A stretch of DNA of 64,000 bases, from the NCBI GenBank assembly GCA_902594605.1, contig CACJMR010000002.1:1-64000 (forward strand). Reading direction: 5' to 3'. Position numbers and translations under genes: made by a program. The DNA comes from an uncultured Pelagibacteraceae bacterium. GTDB taxonomy: Bacteria; Pseudomonadota; Alphaproteobacteria; Pelagibacterales; Pelagibacteraceae. Positions 9,987-19,546 of the stretch are shown piece after piece; position 1 is the stretch's first letter, and every line of letters starts with the position of its first letter. The notes under the pieces were generated by a model. The model had not been told where the DNA came from. It ran no database searches and worked only from the letters and a program-made list of their open reading frames with translations.

Positions 9987-10945
9987 TTATTGATTATTCT
10001 TATTTGATTAAAAACTTTATAAATAAAATGGCTTAAGCTAAGCACATTTTTATTCACCATTCCCTTTGTTGTTACAAAAGCACTATCTTTAGCATTGTAT
10101 GTAATTAATTTTTTATCATTTATATGAAGAAATTTTTTATCAACTAAATATTTTATTTTTCTAACAACTGTAGGCCTAGGAATACCAGTTATCTCAGAAA
10201 TTGACATGGCATTAACTCCTCTTTTATCTGAACCCTGAATCTCTTTTCTATATGAATTTAAATTTTGTTTCTTTGGAGTAAATTTTGGATTTTTAATTGA
10301 ATTTATTAGCACAACCATGCCGATTGCAAAAACTTCTAAATCCTTTAATTCTTCTCTCCATCTTTTAATATAAATAAACCAAAATTTATTAAACTGATAC
10401 CAACAGTAAGAAAAATTTTCTTTCATCCCAGATACCATTTCCTCAATAGAATAAACTTCAGCTACTAGTTTTTCTTTTTTTAAAATTTTATTAAATTCAT
10501 GCAATATAGTTGCAATTTCTGTAAGTGTATTGGTTGCTCTGACCGAATAAAGGGTGTCTCTAACAATAAAAATTTTTTTACCAGTCCTTTTAATTATTCC
10601 TCCTTTCTCTAATTCTAAAACTTTTCTTCTAATACTTTCCTTTGGCACCCCTAGATCCTTCGAGATATCCGAAATATTAATCTTGTTAATTTCGATTGAT
10701 TTGTCCTTATAAAAAGAGTTGTAGTCTATTTTTATGCCATTTTGCCTAAAATATATAAGGTCTTGATTTATCAGGTATATAATTATGACGAACTTATCTA
10801 TGTCTTTATAATGATCATAGGCTCTTACAAACCAGTTGCTTGTTAAGGTAAAATAAGCGGGTGCCAATGAGGCAAAATTATTTTGAATTACTTTATTAAT
10901 TATTTTTTCATCAATGTGCGCAGATATACTAGGTAAAGTTCTCAT
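9983..10945 (-). CDS. Putative transcriptional regulator with two winged-helix DNA-binding domains
   Basis: wHTH-like segments INISDISKDLGVPKESIRRKVLELEKGGIIKRTGKKIFIV and NAMSISEITGIPRPTVVRKIKYLVDKKFLHINDKKLITY. Confidence 0.7.
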   Translation of the reverse strand: MRTLPSISAHIDEKIINKVIQNNFASLAPAYFTLTSNWFVRAYDHYKDIDKFVIIIYLINQDLIYFRQNGIKIDYNSFYKDKSIEINKINISDISKDLGVPKESIRRKVLELEKGGIIKRTGKKIFIVRDTLYSVRATNTLTEIATILHEFNKILKKEKLVAEVYSIEEMVSGMKENFSYCWYQFNKFWFIYIKRWREELKDLEVFAIGMVVLINSIKNPKFTPKKQNLNSYRKEIQGSDKRGVNAMSISEITGIPRPTVVRKIKYLVDKKFLHINDKKLITYNAKDSAFVTTKGMVNKNVLSLSHFIYKVFNQIRIINN

Positions 10946-10957
10946 ATTTTTTTAAAA

Positions 10958-10971
10958 CCCATTTTGATTAA
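10958..10971 (+). promoter_or_regulatory. Recurrent intergenic motif CCCATTTTGATTAA, copy 1 upstream of tandem-wHTH regulator
   Basis: AACCCATTTTGATTAAAA, identical to the 28111 copy. Confidence 0.55.
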
Positions 10972-10977
10972 AAAAAA

Positions 10978-10991
10978 CCCAATCTGAACAA
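10978..10991 (+). promoter_or_regulatory. Recurrent intergenic motif variant CCCAATCTGAACAA, copy 2, 20 bp from copy 1
   Basis: Direct repeat with copy 1 at exactly 20-bp spacing. Confidence 0.45.
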
Positions 10992-11034
10992 ATATTTTTA
11001 TTTGTCAATCTTTTATTTATTTCTTGAGAATAAA

Positions 11035-11304
11035 TTACTTTTTTTTATCGAATTCTAAACTTCCTCTAGAATTCACGTTATCTTTTACATGTTTGTAGTA
11101 ACTAATATCTTTGATTAACTTTAGAAGGTCAATTCCTTTATTTTCATATCTTCTCTTAATAGTCATTCTTGGAATATTCACAAAATTTATTTGATCAACA
11201 AAATCTTCTGTCCATTCTTTTTCTATTTTATCTTTAACTAATTTTTTCAAGAAAATTCTAAAGTCAGTGCAGGTAATGGATCTTATATTCTCATTTATTA
11301 ACAT
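11035..11304 (-). CDS. Hypothetical protein, 89 aa
   Basis: Intact ORF between regulator and phosphatase, same strand; no recognised family. Confidence 0.5.
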   Translation of the reverse strand: MLINENIRSITCTDFRIFLKKLVKDKIEKEWTEDFVDQINFVNIPRMTIKRRYENKGIDLLKLIKDISYYKHVKDNVNSRGSLEFDKKK

Positions 11305-11353
11305 AATAATTTTATTTTAGCATAAAATTAAAAAATTCAAATCATTAGAGTAA

Positions 11354-12646
11354 TCATTTAGAGTCAATAACAACTATAGTTAAATCATCTTTTTGAATAT
11401 GACCTTTATTTAAAATATCATCTATCATAATTTTTAATCTTTCATTGTTAACTGTTGATTGATATTGTTTTATATAATTTTGAAAACCTTCTGAACCTAG
11501 CATTTCTCCATTTGGATTTTTAATTTCTGTTATACCATCAGTAAAAATATACATTGAACTGTCATTAAAAGGAATTGTATGTTCCGTATATTTCGTATTA
11601 GGCATAATTCCTAAAGGTGGACCTGCTTCATTATAATTTGAAAATGAACCATCTTTTGAAAATATGATAGGGGGCTCATGACCTGCACTTGAAAGTAATA
11701 ATTCTTTTTTAGTACTATCATAAATACCTACCAGCATAGTTACAAACATTCCTCTTGAAATAGTTTCACAAATTTCATTATTTAGCTGTATCAATAAATC
11801 AGCAGCAGAAAAATTAGTTTTGCTTAAGCAACGATAAAGACTTGATGCCTTAGACATTAATAATGATGATTTAATTCCTTTACCAGATACATCTGCAACA
11901 CCAAAACCATATTTTCCATCCCCTAAATCTGAAAAATTATAAAAATCACCAGAAACTACTTTTGCAGGTATATTGATGCCTGCAATTGGAAAATCCTCTT
12001 TTTTATTTTGTGATAAAAGAGATTTTTGAATTTCTCCAACAATCTCTACTTCTTTTTGAATTTTATTCTTCTCCACCATTTCTTTTGCCATTTTTGCATT
12101 TCTTATTGCAAGTGCAGCGGGTGCAGATAAAGTTTCAAGTAATTTTCTATCTTCTTCGATAAATAATTTATCATCAGTTTTTTTATTTAAGCAGTGAATA
12201 ACACCAATACATTCATTTGCCGCTATGAGTGGAGAACATAAAACTGAATATGTTGTAAAGTTTGTTTTGTTATCTAAATCAAAATAAAATTCTGCAATTT
12301 CTCTAACATCTTTTCGAACATTTCCAACACGGATACATTTTTTTTGCTCTACAGCTTTTGCCATTACTCCATCAGTTAAATCTAACTCATATTCATCTAG
12401 ATAATCTTGATTAATGGACGCAATACACTCAAATTTCTTCTTTTGATCATTAATTAGAAATATATTTGCAGCTTGAGCGTTTATTCTATTAATAATTACT
12501 TTAAGTGCTGTATTTAAAGTTTCTTTAAGCTCAAGAGATAAAGCAAACTCTTGATTCATATTTGTAATGATTTCAAGATCTATGTTTGCTTGAGATATCT
12601 CTGGTTTTTTTTCTTCCTCTGGTTTTTTGGGTTTAAATAAGAACAT
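11354..12646 (-). CDS. GAF domain-SpoIIE/PP2C-type serine phosphatase (RsbU-like)
   Basis: GAF region (NAQAANIFLINDQKKKFECIAS) then PP2C motifs SGDFYNF, ADVSGKG, SSAGHEPP, FTDGITE, KDDLTIVVI. Confidence 0.92.
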   Translation of the reverse strand: MFLFKPKKPEEEKKPEISQANIDLEIITNMNQEFALSLELKETLNTALKVIINRINAQAANIFLINDQKKKFECIASINQDYLDEYELDLTDGVMAKAVEQKKCIRVGNVRKDVREIAEFYFDLDNKTNFTTYSVLCSPLIAANECIGVIHCLNKKTDDKLFIEEDRKLLETLSAPAALAIRNAKMAKEMVEKNKIQKEVEIVGEIQKSLLSQNKKEDFPIAGINIPAKVVSGDFYNFSDLGDGKYGFGVADVSGKGIKSSLLMSKASSLYRCLSKTNFSAADLLIQLNNEICETISRGMFVTMLVGIYDSTKKELLLSSAGHEPPIIFSKDGSFSNYNEAGPPLGIMPNTKYTEHTIPFNDSSMYIFTDGITEIKNPNGEMLGSEGFQNYIKQYQSTVNNERLKIMIDDILNKGHIQKDDLTIVVIDSK

Positions 12647-12814
12647 TTATATCTAGTATTTTATCCTGATTTTATATAATTTTACAACTATGGAGATTAT
12701 AATTAATAGTCCAAATTTTTACTTACATCTTCAAGATGCTGTATTAATGGTTCAGTTCCTAATTGATGGCATTATTCAAGTGACATCAAATTTTAAAATA
12801 TAGTTATTTCATTA

Positions 12815-13576
12815 GTGGATTATTTATTTGTAATCATTTTAGGAGGACTTTGGGGGAGTTTTGCAAATGTTTGTATTTATCGTCTGCCTTTGGACAAAGG
12901 TGTAGTTTCTGGAAGATCGTATTGTCCTAAATGCAAAAAACAAATTACTTGGAAAGATAATATACCTATAATCTCTTATTTATTGCTAAGTGGAAAATGT
13001 AGAAAATGTAAAAAACCAATTTCTTCTCAATATGCTCTAGTAGAGTTTTTAAGCATATTATTTTTTACAATTATTTATTTTTTATATGGAATAACTTTAA
13101 CCACTCTTTTGTTAATGATATTAAGTTTATCATTCATCATTATATTTTTTATTGATCTAAAACATTTCATTATTCCAAATGAAATTACATTTTCTATGAT
13201 GGCTTTAGGATTTTTAAAATCTTTTGATCCAAACCTAAATTCACTTTTTCCAAATTATATTAATTCATTAATTGGTGGATTGTTAGGTTATGGAATAATT
13301 TGGTCAATAATTTATTTTTATAAACAAGTTAGAAAAAAAGAAGGCATGGGATTAGGGGATGCGAAACTTTTTGGGGTTATTGGGTTTTGGTTTGGTTGGA
13401 TTGCAGTTCCGTTTGTTATATTTATTTCATCGGTTATAGCTTTATTAAGTGTAGTTCCAAGTTTGTTAAAAAATTCAAGAACAATGTCCTCACAGATTCC
13501 TTTTGGACCACATATTATTATAGGAACTTTAATTTATCTTTTTTTTGAAAACAGCTTCAAATCACTACTATTTTAA
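12815..13576 (+). CDS. pilD: Prepilin peptidase (A24 family), GTG start
   Basis: GSFANVCIYRLP, CPKC...CRKC zinc motif, IDLKHFIIPNEIT, GMGLGDAKLFGVIGFWFG. Confidence 0.95.
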   Translation: MDYLFVIILGGLWGSFANVCIYRLPLDKGVVSGRSYCPKCKKQITWKDNIPIISYLLLSGKCRKCKKPISSQYALVEFLSILFFTIIYFLYGITLTTLLLMILSLSFIIIFFIDLKHFIIPNEITFSMMALGFLKSFDPNLNSLFPNYINSLIGGLLGYGIIWSIIYFYKQVRKKEGMGLGDAKLFGVIGFWFGWIAVPFVIFISSVIALLSVVPSLLKNSRTMSSQIPFGPHIIIGTLIYLFFENSFKSLLF

Positions 13577-13634
13577 AGATTTAAAGACAAACAGTCTCTA
13601 GAACTATCCTATTAAAAATGTTTAGTATTCATAT

Positions 13635-16196
13635 ATGAGATATTTTTTAATATTTTTATATATAATTATTTATAATCAAATATTTTTAAATATTGGAAAA
13701 ACTGAAGATATAACAATTTCTTCTAATCACTCTAGTCAAATTGTAATGTCAAATAACGATACGCTTACAGTTGAAAGCGGCGTTACAGTTGATACAAGCG
13801 CTGCAGAACCAGTAGAATTAGAAAGCCATACCTTTACCACTGAATCAACTACTATAACAAACAATGGTACAATAATTGGAACAACTAAAGGAATTGAAGC
13901 TGATAAAACTACAGATTTTAGCATAAATAATTCTGGTACCGTATCAGTAACCGATAATGCTAATAGTCCTGGATCAGCACTTTCATTATTGCAATCTAGG
14001 GGAACTGTATCTATTGTAAATAGTGGAACTTTAGAGTCTGAACGTGCAGATACTATCAAGTTACATCCATCTTATGGAACAGTAACAATTAATAATTCTG
14101 GAAGTATTACATCTTCAAAAGATAGAACTATAAATTTTGGTCAACATGCTAATGCAGGCACAATAACAAATTCTGGTACTATTTCAGGTAGAGCAAACAC
14201 TCTTTATATATATTCATCTGGAACAGACTATTCGGCTGGTACTATTACAAACTCTGGAACAATTAGTGCAACTGGAGGAAATGGCTTTGAAATTAATAAT
14301 GTCAATGATGTTACGATTACTAATACTGGCACTATATCTGCAACAGCAGATGCAATTTTTAATATTGGTCACAATGGTTCTAATGGAAACATAATTATAA
14401 ATAAAGGAATAATATCTAGTGGCTCAAGCAATCATGATTTAATTGTGACAACAAATGTAGGTCTTGAGTCACTGACAAATGATCAAGGAGGAAATGATGC
14501 TTTGAAATTGGAAGGCTATCTTCCAGTAAATTATGTCTTCCTAGCAAACAGCACGACTGATTATGGAAAGTTAGCTGTTGATCTTCAAAATGGTGCAACT
14601 ACTTTCAGTATTAGCACAGATTCTACTTTATCAGCTGGAACATATACGTCTGTAATAACAGGAGTTTCTTCTAGTAGATTTACTGCTGGTTCAACAGGTA
14701 CTTGTTCGTGCAGTAATGGAAATTTTAATTGGACTTTGTCAGAGACTTCATCTGGAAGTACAAATTGGAATTTAGTAATTACTAATGTTGATCAAAGTGC
14801 TCCAACTTTATCATCATCAAGTCCTTCTGATAATGCTACTGGAGTTGCAACCAATGCAAATATAATTTTAACTTTTAATGAAGCAGTAGATGCTGAAAGT
14901 GGAAATATTACAATTAAAAAAACTTCTGATGATAGTACCATTGAGACAATTGATGTAACTGGTGCTAAAGTGAGTGGTAGCGGTTCAACAGAAATTACTA
15001 TTAATCCTGATACAGATTTAACAGCTGATGTTGATTATTATGTATTAATAGACGCTTCAGCTTTTGATGATACTGCTGGAAATTCTTATGCAGGTATTTC
15101 AAGCACAACTGCTTTAAATTTTTCTACAAAACCTGGTGAAGTGTTTAATGAGACTGTTAAAACTCTTACAAAAAATCAAACTGTAGCTGCAATAAATTCT
15201 TTAAACCAATCCTTAAATAGAATTGCTGGACGTATGAATTATATTAGATCTACAAATAGTAATTCTTCAAATCAAAATATTAGATTAGCAATGAATTTTG
15301 ATAATCCTTTAGTAACTGAAATGTTAAATTCACTTTCAGCAAAACTCATTAATAAACAAAAAGAAACAGAAAAATGGGGGGTGTGGAGTGAAGGAAATAT
15401 ATCATTTGGTAGAATTGGGCAACGAGATGGAAATTTAGGTCAGGATATTCATAGTGATGGAATAACTTTTGGAATAGATAAGAGAATAAATGAAGATAAG
15501 ACCATTGGATTTGCAGTCAATAAATCTTGGCAAGAAACAGAAGTAGGAAGTAATGAAGCAAATATGGATGCTGATGCAATTAGTGTCATGAATTATACAA
15601 GTTTTAAAATTGAGGAAAAAAGATATTTTGAAATAGTTGCTGGTATAGGAGAAATGGATATTGATTTAAGCAGGGATGTTACAGGTGGAAAAAATACTGG
15701 TAATAGAAAAGGGAATCAAATTTTTGGAAGCCTTACTTACTTGTTAGAACCTGATGTCGAAATTGTAGGTAGAAATTTAAATTATTATTCTAGACTTGAT
15801 TTAGGCTTTACTCAATTAAAGGCATATACAGAAACAGGTGACGGAACAGCAGTAAGTTATAAAAAACAAAATGTTAAAAGCGTATCATTATCTGCAGGTT
15901 TAAATTTAAGTAAAATAATAGAAACCGATAAAGCTATATTAGAACCATCATTAAAATTTGAATTAGGTAAAGACAAAACAATTAATTCTGTATCTGAAGC
16001 GTATTATGTAAATAATACATCTGAAATTTATAGTAATGCTATAGGCGACCAAAATTCAGGACATCTATTATTTAATTTAGGTATAGGAGCAAAATTTAAA
16101 AATGAATTAACTATAAATACATCATATGAGCATTACAGAAGTACAGATGATGCTTTTAATAATAATTTCTCTATTTATTTTAGAAAACCGTTGTAA
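13635..16196 (+). CDS. Autotransporter-like adhesin: beta-helix repeats, Ig-like (Big_5-type) domain, C-terminal autotransporter beta-barrel
   Basis: Repeated [IV]xNSGTI passenger units; SAPTLSSSSPSDNATGVATNANIILTFNEAVD Ig-like; barrel from KWGVWSEGNISFGR to terminal YFRKPL. Confidence 0.85.
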   Translation: MRYFLIFLYIIIYNQIFLNIGKTEDITISSNHSSQIVMSNNDTLTVESGVTVDTSAAEPVELESHTFTTESTTITNNGTIIGTTKGIEADKTTDFSINNSGTVSVTDNANSPGSALSLLQSRGTVSIVNSGTLESERADTIKLHPSYGTVTINNSGSITSSKDRTINFGQHANAGTITNSGTISGRANTLYIYSSGTDYSAGTITNSGTISATGGNGFEINNVNDVTITNTGTISATADAIFNIGHNGSNGNIIINKGIISSGSSNHDLIVTTNVGLESLTNDQGGNDALKLEGYLPVNYVFLANSTTDYGKLAVDLQNGATTFSISTDSTLSAGTYTSVITGVSSSRFTAGSTGTCSCSNGNFNWTLSETSSGSTNWNLVITNVDQSAPTLSSSSPSDNATGVATNANIILTFNEAVDAESGNITIKKTSDDSTIETIDVTGAKVSGSGSTEITINPDTDLTADVDYYVLIDASAFDDTAGNSYAGISSTTALNFSTKPGEVFNETVKTLTKNQTVAAINSLNQSLNRIAGRMNYIRSTNSNSSNQNIRLAMNFDNPLVTEMLNSLSAKLINKQKETEKWGVWSEGNISFGRIGQRDGNLGQDIHSDGITFGIDKRINEDKTIGFAVNKSWQETEVGSNEANMDADAISVMNYTSFKIEEKRYFEIVAGIGEMDIDLSRDVTGGKNTGNRKGNQIFGSLTYLLEPDVEIVGRNLNYYSRLDLGFTQLKAYTETGDGTAVSYKKQNVKSVSLSAGLNLSKIIETDKAILEPSLKFELGKDKTINSVSEAYYVNNTSEIYSNAIGDQNSGHLLFNLGIGAKFKNELTINTSYEHYRSTDDAFNNNFSIYFRKPL
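13850..14410 (+). repeat. Degenerate coding repeats (TITNSGTI-type beta-helix rungs)
   Basis: TITNNGTI, SINNSGTV, SIVNSGTL, TINNSGSI, TITNSGTI (x2), TITNTGTI in the translation. Confidence 0.8.
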
Positions 16197-16235
16197 TTAC
16201 ATCTATGAGATATCTAGAAAATTTGTTAATTTAAA

Positions 16236-16739
16236 ATGATGAAATTATCCAAGAACAGTAAAGGTTTTACTCTTATCGAATTATTAGTTGTTGTAGCAAT
16301 TATTGGTATTCTTGCTGCTGTAGGGGTGGTTGCTTACAGTGGATACACGAGTGGTGCAAAAAAAAGTGCTGTAAAAGCAAATCATAAGAAAGTTGTAAAA
16401 TACATTATGAATGAAACAATGAAATGCTCTACGGGATTAGCTTTTGCAATGGAAAATAATTTAGATTGCTCAAAACAATCGTCTAACACATGGAAAGATG
16501 ATGTAGCAAAAGCTGTTGAAATAGCTTTAAAGGATTTTAAAAACCCTTATGACAATGATCCAAACAAAAAAAAAGTTAGCCATGGAGGAGGCATATCAAA
16601 TGACACTGATGTTGGCTACATTAGGATGTTATCACCAGGTACAAAAATTAAAGTTCAGGTTTGTTTTATAACACCATGTGCTGGTACACGCTGTACTTCT
16701 GATAATCATCTTTGTAGTGGAGATATCAATTTAAATTAG
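16236..16739 (+). CDS. Type IV pilin-like protein
   Basis: KGFTLIELLVVVAIIGILAAVGVVAYSGYTSGAK class III prepilin signal. Confidence 0.95.
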   Translation: MMKLSKNSKGFTLIELLVVVAIIGILAAVGVVAYSGYTSGAKKSAVKANHKKVVKYIMNETMKCSTGLAFAMENNLDCSKQSSNTWKDDVAKAVEIALKDFKNPYDNDPNKKKVSHGGGISNDTDVGYIRMLSPGTKIKVQVCFITPCAGTRCTSDNHLCSGDINLN

Positions 16740-16752
16740 TTTTAAAAAATAT

Positions 16753-18804
16753 ATGAAATTTAAAAACTTTATTTTAATCAAATTTATTTTCATTTTTATT
16801 TTTTTAATAAATTCAAATGAAGCTAAAACCGAAGATTGCGACACAACTGTTTCTAGTTCTTTAACTTCACAACTTGAATGCACTGATGATGATACCTTAA
16901 ACATAACTATCAATGGGTCAGTTGTCAAAACTGGTGCTGATACAATTCATGCAAAGAGTCATTCTGATGTAACAATAGATAATAAAGGAACTATCTCAGC
17001 TAGCACTAATCAAGCAATTAATATGCAGCATGCTGTAAATAGTACAGTCACCAATTCTGGTACTATTGAGGCTACACTTAGAAATGCAATATTAATGGAT
17101 GGTACTAGTGCAGATAATATCACAATTAACAATAGTGGAACCTTAAAAGCTGGAAAGAAACAAGTGATACTTGCAACAAATTCAGAGAATACAACAATCA
17201 TAAATTCAGGAACAATTGAAACCACTAATTCAAGCAATCCAAATACAGGTGGAATAAATTATTATAATACTTCTGGAGCTGCCATTAACGGCGCAACTAT
17301 AACCAATTCAGGAACTATATTTGCATATGGGACTGGCATAAGGTTTGGAACTCTAGGAATTGCAAGTAAAGCAGTTAACAATATGACAATTACTAACTCA
17401 GGAACAATCGAGGGAGGAACTGCTAGTATTGCAGTACATAATGCTAATGCTACTGGCACAAATATTATTACTAAAGACGAGGGTACTTATGTTGGAAAAA
17501 TAATATTAAACGACTCTGCAACTACTTTTACTTTGGACTGCAGTATTTCAAAAGATCAAGATATTGAGTTAAATGATAAAACTAATATTTCAATAACAAA
17601 TAATTTGTGTGGAAATGATACATATCAAATATTAGATGCGAATAAAAATTTAGACTCGGATAATTCAGAAGCTGATGGTTATCTTAGAATTTATGGAGAA
17701 GAATTAGATGTTGTTAGTAATAACAAAAAATACAGAACAGAAATCTTTAGTAATACTTTAAACAATATTTTTAAGTCATTGAGTGATATAAAAGAAAAAT
17801 CGACTTTTTACGCCCAGTCGAAAAGAAATAATATTTATCAAAACTCTACCAAGGGTGTTTCTGGTTATTTTTTAAAAAATGATTACGAGGAAGAAAAGAC
17901 AAAATCTTTTTTGGCTTATTTTGAGCAAAACGCTAATTTTAATAGCAAAGAAAAAAGCAAAAGTGAAAATCTAGCTTTTGGTTATGATTTAATCACAAAT
18001 ATAAATAATCTTTCAATAAAGCCATTGATTGGTATTTCTAGTAATAAAATTACTGATATAGAAACTGAGTCTAATCAAATAATAAGAAATAATTTTATAG
18101 GTCAGTTCTTAGCGTTACATTCTGATTATAAATTAACTAGAAAAATTCAAAATAATAATGATTTGTCTTTAACAATAAATGGAGTGTATGGAGCGCATAG
18201 ACTTCCAAAATACTTATCTAAATTTACTCATGGAGATTTATCTGTTGATGAGGCAATAGACCAAGTTCTTGGTGCAGGTTTTGATGTTGAGTATTCAATA
18301 AATAATGAAAATGGCTTTATTTTAAAACCTTATTTTGGTTTAGCTTTTAACAAAACATTGAGTGGTAAAATTAAAATGAATGATATCAATGGTGCAGGAT
18401 TAAAAGAAGATATATCGCAAAATCATACAATGAATGGAGCAGTTACAAAAAAAATTGGATTTTCTTTAACTAAAAATACAGAGGATATTGGTATAAGTTT
18501 AAATTTTGAACATAGTAATATGGATAAAATAATTAATAATAATTTAAATTTATCTATTAGTAAAAAACTTCAAAGAGTTGCTAAAAAAAGAGCAATGCAA
18601 AGAAAAGAAGATGAAAAATTAGATCCAGAGCTTGAGAGCTTATTTGATCAGCTTCAGGTGGTAAGAGAAAACGAGAGACTTGCATTGGTTGCTAACAAAT
18701 TAAATAAAGAAAATCAGGCAATGAAAGAATTAATAATTCAATTGATCAAAGAAAACCAAAAAATTAAAACTGAAAATAAGTTATTAATTAAAAATATGAA
18801 TTAG
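16753..18804 (+). CDS. Autotransporter-like beta-helix/beta-barrel protein with C-terminal charged coiled-coil-like tail
   Basis: Signal peptide, TVTNSGTIEAT/TINNSGTLKA/TITNSGTI repeats, barrel-like C-terminal half, then ~75 aa highly charged helix. Confidence 0.75.
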   Translation: MKFKNFILIKFIFIFIFLINSNEAKTEDCDTTVSSSLTSQLECTDDDTLNITINGSVVKTGADTIHAKSHSDVTIDNKGTISASTNQAINMQHAVNSTVTNSGTIEATLRNAILMDGTSADNITINNSGTLKAGKKQVILATNSENTTIINSGTIETTNSSNPNTGGINYYNTSGAAINGATITNSGTIFAYGTGIRFGTLGIASKAVNNMTITNSGTIEGGTASIAVHNANATGTNIITKDEGTYVGKIILNDSATTFTLDCSISKDQDIELNDKTNISITNNLCGNDTYQILDANKNLDSDNSEADGYLRIYGEELDVVSNNKKYRTEIFSNTLNNIFKSLSDIKEKSTFYAQSKRNNIYQNSTKGVSGYFLKNDYEEEKTKSFLAYFEQNANFNSKEKSKSENLAFGYDLITNINNLSIKPLIGISSNKITDIETESNQIIRNNFIGQFLALHSDYKLTRKIQNNNDLSLTINGVYGAHRLPKYLSKFTHGDLSVDEAIDQVLGAGFDVEYSINNENGFILKPYFGLAFNKTLSGKIKMNDINGAGLKEDISQNHTMNGAVTKKIGFSLTKNTEDIGISLNFEHSNMDKIINNNLNLSISKKLQRVAKKRAMQRKEDEKLDPELESLFDQLQVVRENERLALVANKLNKENQAMKELIIQLIKENQKIKTENKLLIKNMN

Positions 18805-18816
18805 ATTGATTTAATA

Positions 18817-19047
18817 ATGGATCAATTTTTATTTATAAATATTATTATTACTGGGCTAAATCTTTTTATTATTGTTTATGCATATTCATTAAGTTTTTTC
18901 CCAGTTAAATGGAGAAAAAAAGTTAATCAAGATACTCTTGTAGGCCTCGCATTAATTTTTTTTACTATGATCACAATGTTTGCATGGATTATTTATTTTT
19001 ATTTTAAAATATTTAGACCTTTTGACGACATTGGGATATTCACTTAA
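18817..19047 (+). CDS. Small membrane protein, 76 aa, ~2 TM segments
   Basis: Intact ORF between autotransporter-like gene and pilin; hydrophobic segments. Confidence 0.6.
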   Translation: MDQFLFINIIITGLNLFIIVYAYSLSFFPVKWRKKVNQDTLVGLALIFFTMITMFAWIIYFYFKIFRPFDDIGIFT

Positions 19048-19056
19048 TATAAATTT

Positions 19057-19533
19057 ATGAAAAACAAAGGATTCACCCTAATAGAACTCCTAGTCGTAGT
19101 TGCAATCATAGGTATCCTAGCTGCAGTAGGGGTAGTTGCTTATAGTGGTTATACTGCAGGTGCCAAAGAACAAGTTTGCTTAGGTCATTATGCTCAGTTA
19201 AAAAAGAAAATAAATCAGAATTGGCTCATGTGTGATATTAACGGGGAAGTTCCATTAAAAGGTCAATTCACAAATGGTGTTGAAGGAACTGAGAGAAATG
19301 TTGCATGTACAAACTTTGGAACTATAGCAGGTGAGACTGTAAAAGATTTTACAAACTATGCAAAAAGCCCTTATGAAAATCTAAAAAGTAATTTAGATAT
19401 TTTATCGTACATTGGTGATCCACCTAAAGACGGTCAATTTGCTTATTATCCTGAGACAGCAGGATTTAAACTAAGAGTAAGATGTCGAGGGAAAGTTACA
19501 ACACATCAATGGCCAAAAGCTCAATATCCATAA
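19057..19533 (+). CDS. Type IV pilin-like protein
   Basis: KGFTLIELLVVVAIIGILAAVGVVAYSGYTAGAKE. Confidence 0.95.
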   Translation: MKNKGFTLIELLVVVAIIGILAAVGVVAYSGYTAGAKEQVCLGHYAQLKKKINQNWLMCDINGEVPLKGQFTNGVEGTERNVACTNFGTIAGETVKDFTNYAKSPYENLKSNLDILSYIGDPPKDGQFAYYPETAGFKLRVRCRGKVTTHQWPKAQYP

Positions 19534-19546
19534 AAATTAACTATTT

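Noticed and set aside
13736-14059. 107-aa antisense ORF in the autotransporter passenger
   Set aside because: Arises from low-complexity repeat DNA on the opposite strand.
13850-14410. Repeated units as a possible CRISPR or DNA tandem repeat array
   Set aside because: Repeats are degenerate at DNA level and in frame, encoding beta-helix rungs; no CRISPR-like repeat/spacer regularity and no cas genes.
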